A stretch of 64,000 bases of DNA from Stieleria neptunia (GCF_007754155.1 NZ_CP037423.1:10164938-10228937), one strand, 5' to 3'; numbered from the stretch's first letter, positions 1-9,245 are shown. The notes: generated by a model not told the origin, from the sequence alone. Numbers and translations: made by a program.

Positions 1-1035
1 GTTCGTCACGGGGCTGGTGTCAAACGAACTTACGCCGCTGATTCCTCCGCCAGCACCCGAGCTCGTGGTGTTCCCGGTGATGGTTGACTGAATGACGTTG
101 AGCCTTGAAAAATTCGCGATCGCCCCTCCGCCATTCCCGAATACCGAAGTTGCAGAGTTGCCCGACAGCGTCGATTGAATCAGAGTCGTCGTGCCACCGT
201 TGAAGATCGCGCCGCCAGTTTCGGCCGCATTGTTGGAGAATGTCGAGCCTGTGACGGTCAGTTTGCCAAAAAAGTTGTCGATCGCGCCGCCGCTGGTGAA
301 TGCGGACGAATTAGAGAATGTCGAGCGCGTGACTATCAGCGTGCCTCGGTCGTTGCTGATCGCGCCGCCGCTGCCGCTATCCGCCGAATTGTTGGAGAAT
401 GTCGAGCCTGTGACAGTCAGCGTGCCAAGAAAGTTTTCGATCGCGCCGCCGCTGCCGCTATCCGCCGAATTGTTGGAGAATGTTGAACCCGTGACGGTCA
501 GCGTGCCAAGAACGTTTTCGATCGCGCCGCCGCTATCCGCCGAATTATTGGAGAATGTCGAGCCCGTGACGGTCAGCGTGCCGTAGTTGTCGATCGCGCC
601 GCCGCCGAAGATCCAGCTCCCGCCGGAGAGTGTGACTTCCGCGATGGTGAGATCCGTGGCGGATCCCACCTCGAGAATCCGGAATTCGGGCGTGGCAGCG
701 CTGGTGTCGCGCTGGATCGTTCCGTTGCGGATCGTCAGCCCGTTCCCACCATCGGCAGCGATCCGTGGGAGTCCACTATCCCGGAAAGGCAGGGCGGCTG
801 TCAGGGTGAACGTGTTGCCGCCGAGATCGATCTCGTCCACTTCGCCGTTGACGTTGGCCTGGTCGATGGCGGAGATCAGGTCGGCCACATCGCTGGGTGT
901 GAACGCGGCGAGTAACGCGCGAACCTCCAGTCGCTCCAGCCCCGCCCTCCGCCGCATCGCGCGGCGGGCCGCTTTGATCTTTCGCCGTCTGTTTCTGGTA
1001 GCTCGCGTCAGCGTATCGATGAATGAATTCAACAT
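1..1035 (-). CDS. LEPR-XLL-type secreted beta-helix protein (C-terminus beyond window)
   Basis: The frame is open from an ATG at 1035 to the left window edge (345 codons), so the C-terminus is missing. The N-terminus is very basic (RNRRRKIKAARR) and is followed by LERLEVRALLA at about residues 33-43, a variant of the planctomycete LEPR-XLL export/sorting signal. After it comes AFTPSDVADLISAIDQAN, the usual opening of right-handed beta-helix proteins, then repeats of the type GGAI-N-GTLTVTGSTFSNNSA, a polymorphic outer membrane protein-like parallel beta-helix. Likely role: exported or surface structural/adhesive protein; no catalytic residues are recognised. It lies on the same strand as two further exported proteins (1092-1760 and 1860-5687). 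Family assignment is solid, specific function unknown. Confidence 0.8.
   Translation of the reverse strand, partial: MLNSFIDTLTRATRNRRRKIKAARRAMRRRAGLERLEVRALLAAFTPSDVADLISAIDQANVNGEVDEIDLGGNTFTLTAALPFRDSGLPRIAADGGNGLTIRNGTIQRDTSAATPEFRILEVGSATDLTIAEVTLSGGSWIFGGGAIDNYGTLTVTGSTFSNNSADSGGAIENVLGTLTVTGSTFSNNSADSGSGGAIENFLGTLTVTGSTFSNNSADSGSGGAISNDRGTLIVTRSTFSNSSAFTSGGAIDNFFGKLTVTGSTFSNNAAETGGAIFNGGTTTLIQSTLSGNSATSVFGNGGGAIANFSRLNVIQSTITGNTTSSGAGGGISGVSSFDTSPVTN
233..590. repeat. Tandem DNA repeat encoding beta-helix rungs, 5 units
   Basis: Five units begin near 233, 311, 392, 473 and 548, so the period is 75-81 bp (25-27 codons). Each holds a near-identical block reading TTGGAGAATGTCGAGCC on the plus strand, which on the minus strand encodes GSTFSNNSA-type rungs. 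Units 3 and 4 are almost identical at DNA level, which points to recent duplication or homogenisation inside the gene. Confidence 0.85.
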
Positions 1036-1091
1036 GGTGAGTTCTTCGTTTGGTGTGAAGTTTTCGCGGACCAACAACGTCTGGCCGCCTC

Positions 1092-1760
1092 TCAAGCGAC
1101 AGAACGCAAGTGCGCACAGGATTCAAATTTCCTTCTGAATCGGCGGAAGGCTAGGCACGCGATTGCGAAACCAAAGATCAAGGCACTGCTCGGTTCGGGG
1201 ACAGTGCTGTTTGTGATGGCGCTGGTTGTGATGGTCGCGAAACCGTCGGTGATCTGCGCATCCAACGCGATTCCCCAGCCGGAAATCAGATCGTCCGTGA
1301 AGGGATCGAAGTCGGTAGCGCGAAGGTATGTGACCTCTCCGGGAACGTTCCCGGCCGTGAAGGTCAGCGTTCCCAACAGAAGGCTGTTGCCAGTGATTGG
1401 CGCAAACGGATCGGCAACGCTGTCGACAAAGCCCGCGCTGATGCCAGGATCGAGGCTCAGGTCAGGTCCCAACAGCAGGTCGTCGAACGCCGCCGACGGC
1501 TGGATGTCGGCCAACGACAAAACGGTCGCCGGATCGGTCGGCGGTGTGTCATTGAAGAACACTCGGACGCCGCCGCTGAACAGACCGTCGGTCGTGAGCA
1601 CGGTGTCCGGATTCGTTTGCGTGAGGAAGATCTGTGTTTCCACGGTCGCACCGGGCTGAACGATGTAGTTTGCCTGGTCGAAGGTGAAGATCAGTCCGGC
1701 TGACGCGGTCGGACTCACGAAAATGGTCAGAATCAAAAACAGTAAAGAGGTTCGTTTCAT
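1092..1760 (-). CDS. PEP-CTERM sorted exported protein
   Basis: 222 residues. The N-terminus (MKRTSLLFLILTIFVSPTASA) is a clear signal peptide. The C-terminus has VPEPSSALIFGF, a hydrophobic stretch and the basic tail RRFRRK, the tripartite PEP-CTERM signal recognised by exosortase/archaeosortase-like enzymes. Between them lies a beta-rich domain (about residues 22-185) like the small cohesin-like or choice-of-anchor domains of such proteins. Its target would be the outer surface or extracellular matrix. It sits between two LEPR-XLL-type genes on the same strand, forming a surface-protein cluster. No enzyme motif is visible. Confidence 0.8.
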   Translation of the reverse strand: MKRTSLLFLILTIFVSPTASAGLIFTFDQANYIVQPGATVETQIFLTQTNPDTVLTTDGLFSGGVRVFFNDTPPTDPATVLSLADIQPSAAFDDLLLGPDLSLDPGISAGFVDSVADPFAPITGNSLLLGTLTFTAGNVPGEVTYLRATDFDPFTDDLISGWGIALDAQITDGFATITTSAITNSTVPEPSSALIFGFAIACLAFRRFRRKFESCAHLRSVA

Positions 1761-1859
1761 CGGAAGATTCCTGAATGTGAGCGGATACGTTCTCTGAAAG
1801 GTGATCGTGGTGGCGACCGACGTGGCCGCGCTGGAAGGGTTTGTGTGCTTTCCATTCGG

Positions 1860-4800
1860 TCAGGGGAGAAGGATCCGGCGATAGTTGGATCGAAACGACC
1901 GCAAGTCCTGGGAGTCGACATCGCCGTCGCCGTCGTAGTCCAGCGCTGAATTGAACCCTGCGTCGCCGACGCCGCGGTCGTACGTTTGCAGCAGGAACAG
2001 GTAGTCTCGTCGGTCGACGTCCCGGTCTCCGTCGGCGTCACCGAAGAGCCGGAAGAAATCGTCGGTGGCGGAGACGCCCGCTTGGCCGTCACCGTCACCG
2101 TCCAGAATGTTGCCAGCCGTGTCCGTCACCTGAGTGTCGATCACGGTCAGCGTGTAGTTCCCGTCCGGCAGCGACCCGCCAATGATCCCTGGTCCGCTAA
2201 AGGTCAACGTGGCGACCGTTTTTCCGGCCACGACTTGCGAGGACACCGTGGGCACGAAGGTGGTGTTCGTTGTCGTGTTCTGCACCGAGAATGAGCTGGC
2301 GTCCGCCGAAACGATCTCGCTGAAACGAACGGTGATTTCGGAGACCATGCTGCGCTGCGTATCACCGCCATTGATCTCGATCTGCTCAACCTGAGGGGCG
2401 ACCGTGTCAAGCCTGAACTCGGTCGCATCATTTTCGCCGGCTTCCGAAGGCACGCCGTTGCCGTTGGGGTCGGGATCGGCACCGGAGTCAGACCGATCGA
2501 TGGACAGCACGCTGCCGGGATCCGTTGACGTCACGACAGACTGATTCGAGTAAACGCCGAGCCCGCGACCTCGATCGGTGATCGTCGTGAGTGTCACAAC
2601 GATCCGGACCTGCGCCGTCTCGCCTGCTGGAAGTGTACTGCCTGCAGACAGGAGGTCGGTGGTGCTGCTGCCGTCATACGAGGCGCTGAGTGTCAACGTA
2701 CCGGGATGGCTGACCAACACGGGAGCCGATGCGAGCACGTAGTTGCCTGCGCCAAACGTACCGTCCAGATCATTCACCAGCGTCAGATTGCCGGCCGTTT
2801 CCGTGCCGAAGTTCTCGACGATGATGTCGATCGTGATCTGATTCCCCGCAACAGTCACGGTGTTTGCTGCTCCCACAACAGCCGTGCTGTGGACCTCGAA
2901 GGCTCCGATGTCGGGTACGGCATCGCGAGTCACACCACGCTGATCCGTCACGGGAGCGCCGCTGGCTGCGCCGGTGTTGATCGCGGGCGAACCGGGCAGC
3001 AGGGCGTGCGTCGCGGTCGGGCCGCCGTTGTTCTGCAGCGGGCCGAGCAGGGGATCGCTCGTCAGGGTGTTCAAGAGTCCGGAGGGAACGTTCCCGTCTC
3101 CGACCAGATTGTTCGTGCCCGAAAACGATCCAGGCGCGGTTGTTGAAATCAGATCACCGCCCGACGGGTTACCGGCCACGATCGTGTTCTGCAGCGTTGC
3201 CGTGCCTCCGTTGTTGTAAATGCCACCGCCCAGGGTGGCAGAGTTTTGGTGGATCGTGGTGTTGGTGATTGTTGCGGTGGTGCCGGCTCCGAAATTCTCG
3301 ATCGCCCCGCCGGTCACCGCTTGGTTGTCAGAGAACGTAGCGTTCGCCGACTGCAAGCCGCCGTGGTTGATGATCGCGCCACCGCCGTTGCCGGCCGAGT
3401 TTGACGCGAAGGTTGACTCGCTGATGGTCGCGGTTCCGAAGACGCGGATCGCTCCTCCGTTGACCCCGGCGTGGTTTGTCAGGAAAGACGAACGGTTGAT
3501 CGTCAGCGACCCGTCCGTATTGATCGCCGCACCGAGAGAGGCTTCGTTGGCGGTAAAGACCGAATCGTCGATGTGAAGATTGGCACTGTTTGCGATCGCG
3601 CCGCCGACATCGTTCGCCGGCGCCTGACCGCGTGTGAAGGTCAGCCCCTGCAAGGTCACGTCGCCGGCCGATGCTGGGATGCTGAAAAGTCTCGTGGCAT
3701 CCTGCCCGTCCAGAATGGTCAGGGACGATCCGTTGCCCACGATCGTTAGATCTTCGGTGATCGTCAGTTCGCTGTTCAATCCAATCGTGTCGGGCGTGGC
3801 ATCCAGGAAGTTCGTTCCACCTGATGCCGAACCATCACCAAACGTGATCGTATTGGGGCCGGGAATCGCGTCGGCGTTCAGGATCGCCTGTCGCAGCGAC
3901 CCGGTGCCGCCGTCGCTATCGGTGGTCACGAGGAAACCGTTTTGAGCAATCGTGACCGCGGCTGTATTGGCCGAACCATCGATGACGTAGTCACCTGCCG
4001 CCAGGTCGAGTGTGATGGTTTCGTCGGCTTCGGCTTCGTCGTTGGCATCGACCAGTGCGGTCAGCGTGATGTCGAGCGTATCCCGACCGTCGGGGAACGT
4101 GACGGAGAAGTTGCCGCCGCTGACATCGATCGGCGGATCGGCACCGACGGTCAATTCAAATTCGCTGTCCGCGGCGGTGCTGGCGCCGCTGCGTGTCAGG
4201 TTGACGGTCAACGCGTCATTCGGGTTGTCACGCGTCAGCCGGAACATGCCTGGGTCGCCGCTTTCGTCCGCGACGGCGTCGAATGCCGAGAGGCTGACAG
4301 TCAGCGGCCCGGTATCAGTCGAGACTTCCTCGCTGTAGATGCTGGTCAGGTCATTGGGGTTGAGGGAGTGCTTTGGGGTGAATGTCCGAACGACAAAGTA
4401 GTTTGTGCCGCTAGGCAAGCCGGTGACGGTCAGCCCGGTGGCCGTCTTGGCCCCGGAAGCGGCGGTCGTGCCGCGCGAGGTGTACGGACCGCCGGGCGTC
4501 GTTGACGACAGAACTTCGTAATGGCCGCCATCACCCTGATACAAGATCGGTGTCCACGTCAGTACCGCCGTTCCGTCGATCGGCGAACTGACCTGAACGT
4601 CCGTTGGCGGGACGGTCTGTGTCGACCTCCAAAAAGTGCCCGGTTGCGGCGAGTTGACAACGTCGAGCATGTTGTAAAGCAGCAGGCTGATCGGACTATC
4701 TGGGTCAGTGATGTAGTCTGGGACAACCCCGTCGATCATGTTTCCAGAAAAGTCAAACCGGGTATGGCCAACGGCATTCGGATCGGTCGGAAGAGGACCA

Positions 4801-5687
4801 CTGAGCTGATTCCGGCTCAGAATGACTTGCATGGCGGCGTTGTTGATCGCTAGGCCAGCAGGGATCGGGCCGGTGAGCGCATTTGCTGCGGCATTGAAGA
4901 AAGCAATATCTGGGTTGCTACGCGCCAGGTCATCGGACAATTCCCTCAAGGGGCCGCTCAATTGATTGTCATCGAGGCGAAGAATACGAAGTGGCAAGTG
5001 TTCGATGTTTGGCAATGAGCCGGTGAGTTCAATCTTCGTGAGCTGAAAACTGAACATTTCCGTGAGGTTGGGCGTCGGTGGCAAGGTCAAGAGTTCCGCG
5101 TTCTCTCCTTCGACGATTAACGATGCGACGTTCGTCGAAGTGCAAGTTACGCCCTGCCAGGTACACGGCTGGTCCCCCACCCAATTAACGACCGGCGATA
5201 GCGCATTGCGCAAGGCTTGCATATCGGAGAGTTCGAGATCGGGAAGAAACGAATCGCGAATGTCGACATCCTGCGACAGGGTCGCGCCCGGCTGCAGCTC
5301 GGCCGAGAGGTTCGTGAGCGTCAGCGTTGCCGTTTCACGAATCTCCAGGTCCGGATCGTTCACGCTGGTGAACGTCACCGCGCCACTCGACTCACCATCG
5401 GGAATGACGATCGAGACGCTTGACAGCGTATAGTCGGCCGGGGTGATTCCGTTGCCGCTGACAACAACGTCCACCACCTGCTGGCCGTTTACCGGCTCGT
5501 CCGTCGTCGCGGCGACAACGATGCTGTTGAGGCCGTGGTCCGGATTCTCCTGAATCTCGGCTGCCGACACTCCGATATTGACAACCGCCCACATCTTCCG
5601 CGGTTCAAGAGGCTCGAGCCCGAGTATGCGGGACAACGACCGTCGCCTGGACGATCGGGGCGATTTCTTTGGCTTGCGTCGTTTCAT
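1860..5687 (-). CDS. Large LEPR-XLL surface protein with LRR, FN3-like, beta-helix and dockerin-like domains
   Basis: About 1275 residues from an ATG at 5687 (MKRRKPKKS). I chose this start because it places the basic leader and LEPLEPRKMWA (residues 24-34) at the N-terminus, as in LEPR-XLL proteins. Order seen: a Calx-beta-like segment; leucine-rich repeat-like rungs (LRILRLDDNQLSG, MQVILSRNQLSG); an FN3-like segment (PTDVQVSS..AVLTWTP); a second Calx-beta-like segment; a right-handed beta-helix with repeated GGAI/STF motifs ending in LPGSPAIN..DQRG..DIGAFE; a DUF11/CARDB-like segment; and a C-terminal pair of Ca-binding dockerin-like loops (DADGDRDVDRRDY and DYDGDGDVDSQDL). Likely a calcium-stabilised extracellular structural protein. 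The frame also continues upstream into a GT7 remnant, so a longer 1357-residue fusion starting at 5933 is possible. Confidence 0.75.
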   Translation of the reverse strand: MKRRKPKKSPRSSRRRSLSRILGLEPLEPRKMWAVVNIGVSAAEIQENPDHGLNSIVVAATTDEPVNGQQVVDVVVSGNGITPADYTLSSVSIVIPDGESSGAVTFTSVNDPDLEIRETATLTLTNLSAELQPGATLSQDVDIRDSFLPDLELSDMQALRNALSPVVNWVGDQPCTWQGVTCTSTNVASLIVEGENAELLTLPPTPNLTEMFSFQLTKIELTGSLPNIEHLPLRILRLDDNQLSGPLRELSDDLARSNPDIAFFNAAANALTGPIPAGLAINNAAMQVILSRNQLSGPLPTDPNAVGHTRFDFSGNMIDGVVPDYITDPDSPISLLLYNMLDVVNSPQPGTFWRSTQTVPPTDVQVSSPIDGTAVLTWTPILYQGDGGHYEVLSSTTPGGPYTSRGTTAASGAKTATGLTVTGLPSGTNYFVVRTFTPKHSLNPNDLTSIYSEEVSTDTGPLTVSLSAFDAVADESGDPGMFRLTRDNPNDALTVNLTRSGASTAADSEFELTVGADPPIDVSGGNFSVTFPDGRDTLDITLTALVDANDEAEADETITLDLAAGDYVIDGSANTAAVTIAQNGFLVTTDSDGGTGSLRQAILNADAIPGPNTITFGDGSASGGTNFLDATPDTIGLNSELTITEDLTIVGNGSSLTILDGQDATRLFSIPASAGDVTLQGLTFTRGQAPANDVGGAIANSANLHIDDSVFTANEASLGAAINTDGSLTINRSSFLTNHAGVNGGAIRVFGTATISESTFASNSAGNGGGAIINHGGLQSANATFSDNQAVTGGAIENFGAGTTATITNTTIHQNSATLGGGIYNNGGTATLQNTIVAGNPSGGDLISTTAPGSFSGTNNLVGDGNVPSGLLNTLTSDPLLGPLQNNGGPTATHALLPGSPAINTGAASGAPVTDQRGVTRDAVPDIGAFEVHSTAVVGAANTVTVAGNQITIDIIVENFGTETAGNLTLVNDLDGTFGAGNYVLASAPVLVSHPGTLTLSASYDGSSTTDLLSAGSTLPAGETAQVRIVVTLTTITDRGRGLGVYSNQSVVTSTDPGSVLSIDRSDSGADPDPNGNGVPSEAGENDATEFRLDTVAPQVEQIEINGGDTQRSMVSEITVRFSEIVSADASSFSVQNTTTNTTFVPTVSSQVVAGKTVATLTFSGPGIIGGSLPDGNYTLTVIDTQVTDTAGNILDGDGDGQAGVSATDDFFRLFGDADGDRDVDRRDYLFLLQTYDRGVGDAGFNSALDYDGDGDVDSQDLRSFRSNYRRILLP

Positions 5688-5759
5688 GGAAAAAGGTTTT
5701 GGAAACGGATTGGGATGGGACAACGGAGTGCTCGCGATTTTGAGTGTTAGTGCGGGTCG

Positions 5760-5933
5760 ATTCATCAGCACGCCTTTGTTGAAAGGCTTGCCGGCTTCCT
5801 GTTCGACGATGTGAACGTGGTAGTCGATCTGCTGCTGTTGCAGGTAGCGTTTGATATGCGGCAGAAACTGCTGAAGGTGTGCCTCGCGATCACGGTACGG
5901 CACGACGAGCGCCAGCTTGTGTGTTGAATTCAT
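5760..5933 (-). pseudogene. Remnant: N-terminal 58 codons of a GT7 (beta-1,4-galactosyltransferase-like) gene
   Basis: The ATG at 5933 overlaps the stop of the upstream glycosyltransferase gene (ATGA), typical of translational coupling. The first 58 residues carry ALVVPYRDREAHLQQFLPH and then HIVEQEAGKPFNKGVLMN, the conserved opening of glycosyltransferase family 7. After LMN the GT7 similarity stops; the catalytic C-terminal part is absent. The frame runs on without a stop for about 24 codons and enters the LEPR-XLL protein. I read this as a GT7 gene that lost its 3' part by deletion, leaving its start joined to the next gene. Confidence 0.7.
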
Positions 5934-7933
5934 GGCTGTCCTCCGCTGCACCAGCGTTTCCACATCTGTCGATAAACAGCCTCCATGTTGCCGGCGAATC
6001 GCGGCGCATCCATCAGCGGGGATAACTGCATTCGGTCGCGGAGTGTGCCGCGCAACTCGATCAACCGGGGCAGGTCGCGCGCCAACTCCGCCGCGATCCG
6101 AACGTATTGCTCCGGTGTGTGGGCGATCAGTTCCGGCAGCCCGAGATTCGTCAACTGCGACAGTCCGGCTCGCCCCGGCGCTGTGCGGCCGACCAGCGAG
6201 ACGACGGGCACGCCCATCCAAAATGAATCGAGGCTGGTGGTGTGTCCGTTGGTCGGAGCCGGGTCCAGCGTGATGTCGATCTGGTGAAACAGACGCAGAT
6301 AATCGGCAGGTGCCTGGCGAGGAACGAAGTCGACACGGTCCGCGTGGACGCCGGCGCTGGCGAATGTCCGCAGGACGCGCTGGCGATGCGAGCCCCCGCC
6401 GGACAGAATCACGATTCTCGAACCGACAACTTCCTTCAACACTGCGGCCCACATCCGCAACGCCAAGTCGCTGACCTTGTAGAAGTTGTTCAGGCATCCA
6501 AAAGTGATTCCACATCCCGATGCTGCCGGCAGCGCGCTAACAGGAGGCGACGATTCCAGCGGAGCGTAACACCAGAACGTGTCCGGCAACCGCATCGTCT
6601 GCTCGCTATAGAGCTGGTCGTGTTGTCCGGGCGGGTCGAGAGAAGGGTCGGACAAGCGGTAGTCCATCGCCGCCATTCCGGTCGTGCCCGGATACGCCAG
6701 CCAGCAGACCTGCACCGGCGCCGGTTTGCGGGCGAAGGTCAGCAAGCGGTTCCCGGCCATGTGCATGGTCAGGTCCACGAGCACGTCGATCCGGTCTTCG
6801 CGAATCGTGTTGGCGAGCTGCTCGTCGGAAAGCCGATGCACCGGCCGCCAATGGTCGGCGTAACCGCGCAGTCGCTCAGTCGTGGCGTCAGGGTTCACAA
6901 CGTCGCTGTAGCAGTAAACCTCGAACTGCTCGTGATCGTGCGCGGACAACAGCGGTGTGGTGAACAACGACTGGCAATGGCCGCGAAAATTCGGCGAGAC
7001 GTATCCGATCCGTAACGGCCGTTCGGTTCGGCGGTCATCCGTGTGGGGCGGGATGTCTTGTGACAGTGGGGCCGCATGCGTGTCGTTCCACTGACGCTGC
7101 TCGGCGCGCACGACGTGCGGATCGTTGCCCGGGAAATAATTTCGCGCAAACAGCAGACCGCTGCCGGCAACGCGATCTGTCGGATCCAACTGGAGGGCGC
7201 GCCGGTAGCACGCAATCGACTCGTCGCCACGTGCCTGATCCATCAGCGCCAGGCCGAGGTTCGTGTACGGCTTTGAGAAATTCGGTTTGAGTTCTATCGC
7301 GCGACGGCAGCAGCAGATGGCTTCGTCCAAACGACCGAGTTCCTTGAGAGCGACGGCCAGGCTGTTGTGGAACTCGGCGACATCGGGTCTCAGCTGGATG
7401 GCTCGACGATGGCTGCTGGCCGACTCGTCCAGCCTGCCCAGCAGCAACAACGTTTCGCCAAGATTGCTGTGAGCGACCGAGAAATCCGGCTGTAGCTGGA
7501 CGGCTCGCTGATAAAGTGGCACCGCCGCGGTGAGTTCGCCGCACAATCGCAGGCAGCTTGCCAGGTCGGTGAGCGAATCGACCCGCTGGGGGTTTAATTC
7601 CAGAGCGCGTCGGTAGCAGGCGATGGCTTCATCCAGCATCCCCTGTCCGTACCACAGTTCTCCCAAGGCGTCATGAACTTCGGACTCCTGCGGATTTAAA
7701 TCGAGAGCCCGCCGAAAGAGTTCAAGCGCGGTCGTGCTGCTACCCTTTTGGCGAGCAATCAAACCCATCGAAATCAGGGTCCGCACATGATCTGGGTGGC
7801 TCCGCAGAATCTGTTGATAGACCTCGGCCGCCGTGCGAACGTCGCCGGCTTGGTGGCGGTCATTCGCAAATTGCAATGCTTCATCCACCGTCAGGTCGGC
7901 TCGCGTCGGCTGTGTCGCAAGAATGGTGTTCAT
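5930..7933 (-). CDS. TPR-containing GT41 (O-GlcNAc transferase/SPINDLY-like) glycosyltransferase
   Basis: About 667 residues from the ATG at 7933 (MNTILATQPTR), chosen because GGGAAAG lies just upstream; an in-frame start at 8047 would add 38 poorly conserved residues. Residues about 15-280 are tandem TPRs (EALQFANDRHQAGD, AIACYRRALELNPQ, SAVAHSNLGE-like units). The C-terminal half matches the GT41 catalytic domain: RIGYVSPNFRGH, APVQVCWLAYPGTTGM, DYRLSDPSLDPPG, FGCLNNFYKVSD, ITLDPAPTNGHTTSLDSFWMGVPVVSLVG. Predicted activity: transfer of a sugar from a UDP-sugar to protein Ser/Thr, with acceptor choice by the TPRs. Acceptors are unknown; neighbouring secreted proteins are candidates by position only. 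Its stop overlaps the start of the GT7 remnant. Confidence 0.88.
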   Translation of the reverse strand: MNTILATQPTRADLTVDEALQFANDRHQAGDVRTAAEVYQQILRSHPDHVRTLISMGLIARQKGSSTTALELFRRALDLNPQESEVHDALGELWYGQGMLDEAIACYRRALELNPQRVDSLTDLASCLRLCGELTAAVPLYQRAVQLQPDFSVAHSNLGETLLLLGRLDESASSHRRAIQLRPDVAEFHNSLAVALKELGRLDEAICCCRRAIELKPNFSKPYTNLGLALMDQARGDESIACYRRALQLDPTDRVAGSGLLFARNYFPGNDPHVVRAEQRQWNDTHAAPLSQDIPPHTDDRRTERPLRIGYVSPNFRGHCQSLFTTPLLSAHDHEQFEVYCYSDVVNPDATTERLRGYADHWRPVHRLSDEQLANTIREDRIDVLVDLTMHMAGNRLLTFARKPAPVQVCWLAYPGTTGMAAMDYRLSDPSLDPPGQHDQLYSEQTMRLPDTFWCYAPLESSPPVSALPAASGCGITFGCLNNFYKVSDLALRMWAAVLKEVVGSRIVILSGGGSHRQRVLRTFASAGVHADRVDFVPRQAPADYLRLFHQIDITLDPAPTNGHTTSLDSFWMGVPVVSLVGRTAPGRAGLSQLTNLGLPELIAHTPEQYVRIAAELARDLPRLIELRGTLRDRMQLSPLMDAPRFAGNMEAVYRQMWKRWCSGGQP

Positions 7934-8389
7934 GGCTCGCTTTCCCATCGAGTGGTGGTGGCTTCCCTTGGCCATCGAAAAAACCAGGACGATGCGGCGG
8001 TCCACCGCTACATCGCGCTCGGACCGCTCCTCGCCCGTACTGCTCAAAACATTTCTTGAGGTCAGTTAACGAAATTTATTGACGGTTTGTCGATTTAATC
8101 GATGTTCTGCAATGAACCCGATGATGCCAGGCGCGACGCGTGAGCGAGCGGCGATGCGTGGCCCCTTGCGAACGTGTACGGGCTTAGATCAACAAGCCGT
8201 TGAGGATTTTCGTTCGATCGCTTCTGGATCGACGCAAGTTGTTGTGTCACAATGCGTTGCCAACACGGACGCATGGCAGACGCGGTCTGCTTTCTTCGCC
8301 ATTAAACTTGCAGAATGTTGACGCGACGGCAGGTCGAGCGGCACGGGAGACCGCGAATCCCTGGTTCGAAGAACAATCCACGCGAGGCA
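7934..8389. other. Divergent intergenic region
   Basis: 456 bases between the minus-strand glycosyltransferase and the plus-strand sigma factor. Short frames extend from both genes (to 8047 minus, from 8315 plus), but the extra residues look non-conserved. It should hold both promoters; I could not pick out boxes with confidence. Confidence 0.5.
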
Positions 8390-9136
8390 ATGCAGGAAGA
8401 CAGCCTTACAACGCCGCATCATCAATCAGCGTTTCAAAGCACGCATTGGAGTGTCGTGCTGCGCGCCGGGGTGGACGGTGGCGAGGACGCTCGAAGCGCC
8501 CTTGGAGAACTTTGCCAGACGTATTGGTATCCCATTTACGCATTTGTTCGGCGGCGCGGGAACGATCATCATGATGCAGTGGATTTGACCCAGGGTTTCT
8601 TCACGCAACTAATGGAAAAGCAATCGCTCCATCACGCGGACCCGCAGAATGGCCGTTTTCGAGCATTCTTACTGGCGTCGGTGAAGAACTTCATGACGAA
8701 CGACTGGCGCGCACGCGGGGCGGTTCGACGCGGCGGCAACACGACCACGGTGTCCGTGGACAACGACGCGTTTCGCCAGCAATACCAGCAGCAACTCGCC
8801 GATGATTGCACTCCCGAAATGTTGTTCGAGCGGAGTTGGATTGACACACTGCTCCGCAGCGGGATCGAGCGATTAAGACGCGAATACGCTCAAGCCGGAA
8901 AATCAGTGCTGTTCGAAGCGATCCATCCGCATCTGGTGGCCAGCAGCGAAAAGGTCCCGCAGGCCGACATTGCCGATCAACTTGAGATGACCAAGGCGGC
9001 CGTCGCCATGTCCATTCATCGGTTACGCCAGCGGTACGCACACGTCATCCGCGAGGCAATTGCCAGCACGGTCGCCGATCCGGAGGACATTGAGGATGAA
9101 CTCAGTCGACTGTTGGCGGTGTTCGCGGCGACTTAG
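8390..9136 (+). CDS. ECF-type RNA polymerase sigma factor (planctomycete kinase-linked type)
   Basis: 248 residues from ATG 8390 (MQEDSLTTPHHQ); the frame is open from 8315, but the extra residues are basic and unlike the family. Region 2 is seen at THWSVVLRAG..YWYPIYAFVRRRG..DAVDLTQGFFTQLME, and a region-4 helix-turn-helix at ADIADQLEMTKAAVAMSIHRLRQRYAHVIREA. The length and the LTQGFF motif fit the large planctomycete ECF class encoded beside Ser/Thr kinases. The kinase gene starts 357 bases downstream on the same strand, so the pair probably forms one signalling module in which the kinase takes the place of a classical anti-sigma factor (inferred from known planctomycete context). Confidence 0.88.
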   Translation: MQEDSLTTPHHQSAFQSTHWSVVLRAGVDGGEDARSALGELCQTYWYPIYAFVRRRGNDHHDAVDLTQGFFTQLMEKQSLHHADPQNGRFRAFLLASVKNFMTNDWRARGAVRRGGNTTTVSVDNDAFRQQYQQQLADDCTPEMLFERSWIDTLLRSGIERLRREYAQAGKSVLFEAIHPHLVASSEKVPQADIADQLEMTKAAVAMSIHRLRQRYAHVIREAIASTVADPEDIEDELSRLLAVFAAT

Positions 9137-9245
9137 GACCGTCGGAAGAATAGGTGCGGGGATTGATTGTGGGATAGGCTCCCAGCCTGTCGTTTTCGCC
9201 ATGCCAGGCTGGAAGCCTATCCCACCTTATTCTTCCGACGGTCCT
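9135..9245. repeat. Long nested inverted repeat (hairpin) after the sigma gene
   Basis: Outer arms AGGACCGTCGGAAGAATA (9135-9152) and its exact complement (9228-9245) are 18/18. Inner arms 9169-9189 and 9205-9225, built on GTGGGATAGGCT-CCAGCCTG, pair 20 of 21. The first outer base lies inside the sigma stop codon. Such an element could end transcription from the sigma gene. Its GGATAGGCTTCCAGCC core reappears in degenerate form near 14806 (GGGATAGGATTCCAGCC) and 17774 (GATACGATTCCAGCCTGTC), so it looks like a dispersed palindromic repeat rather than a plain terminator. Confidence 0.85.

Noticed and set aside
5934..6515. Upstream extension of the long minus frame that contains the LEPR-XLL protein
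   Set aside because: These 194 codons lie inside the GT41 gene in another frame; the ATGA overlap at 5930-5933 marks the true beginning.
6242..7015. Plus-strand frame of 257 codons opposite the GT41 domain
   Set aside because: Arg/His-rich antisense shadow of well conserved glycosyltransferase motifs.
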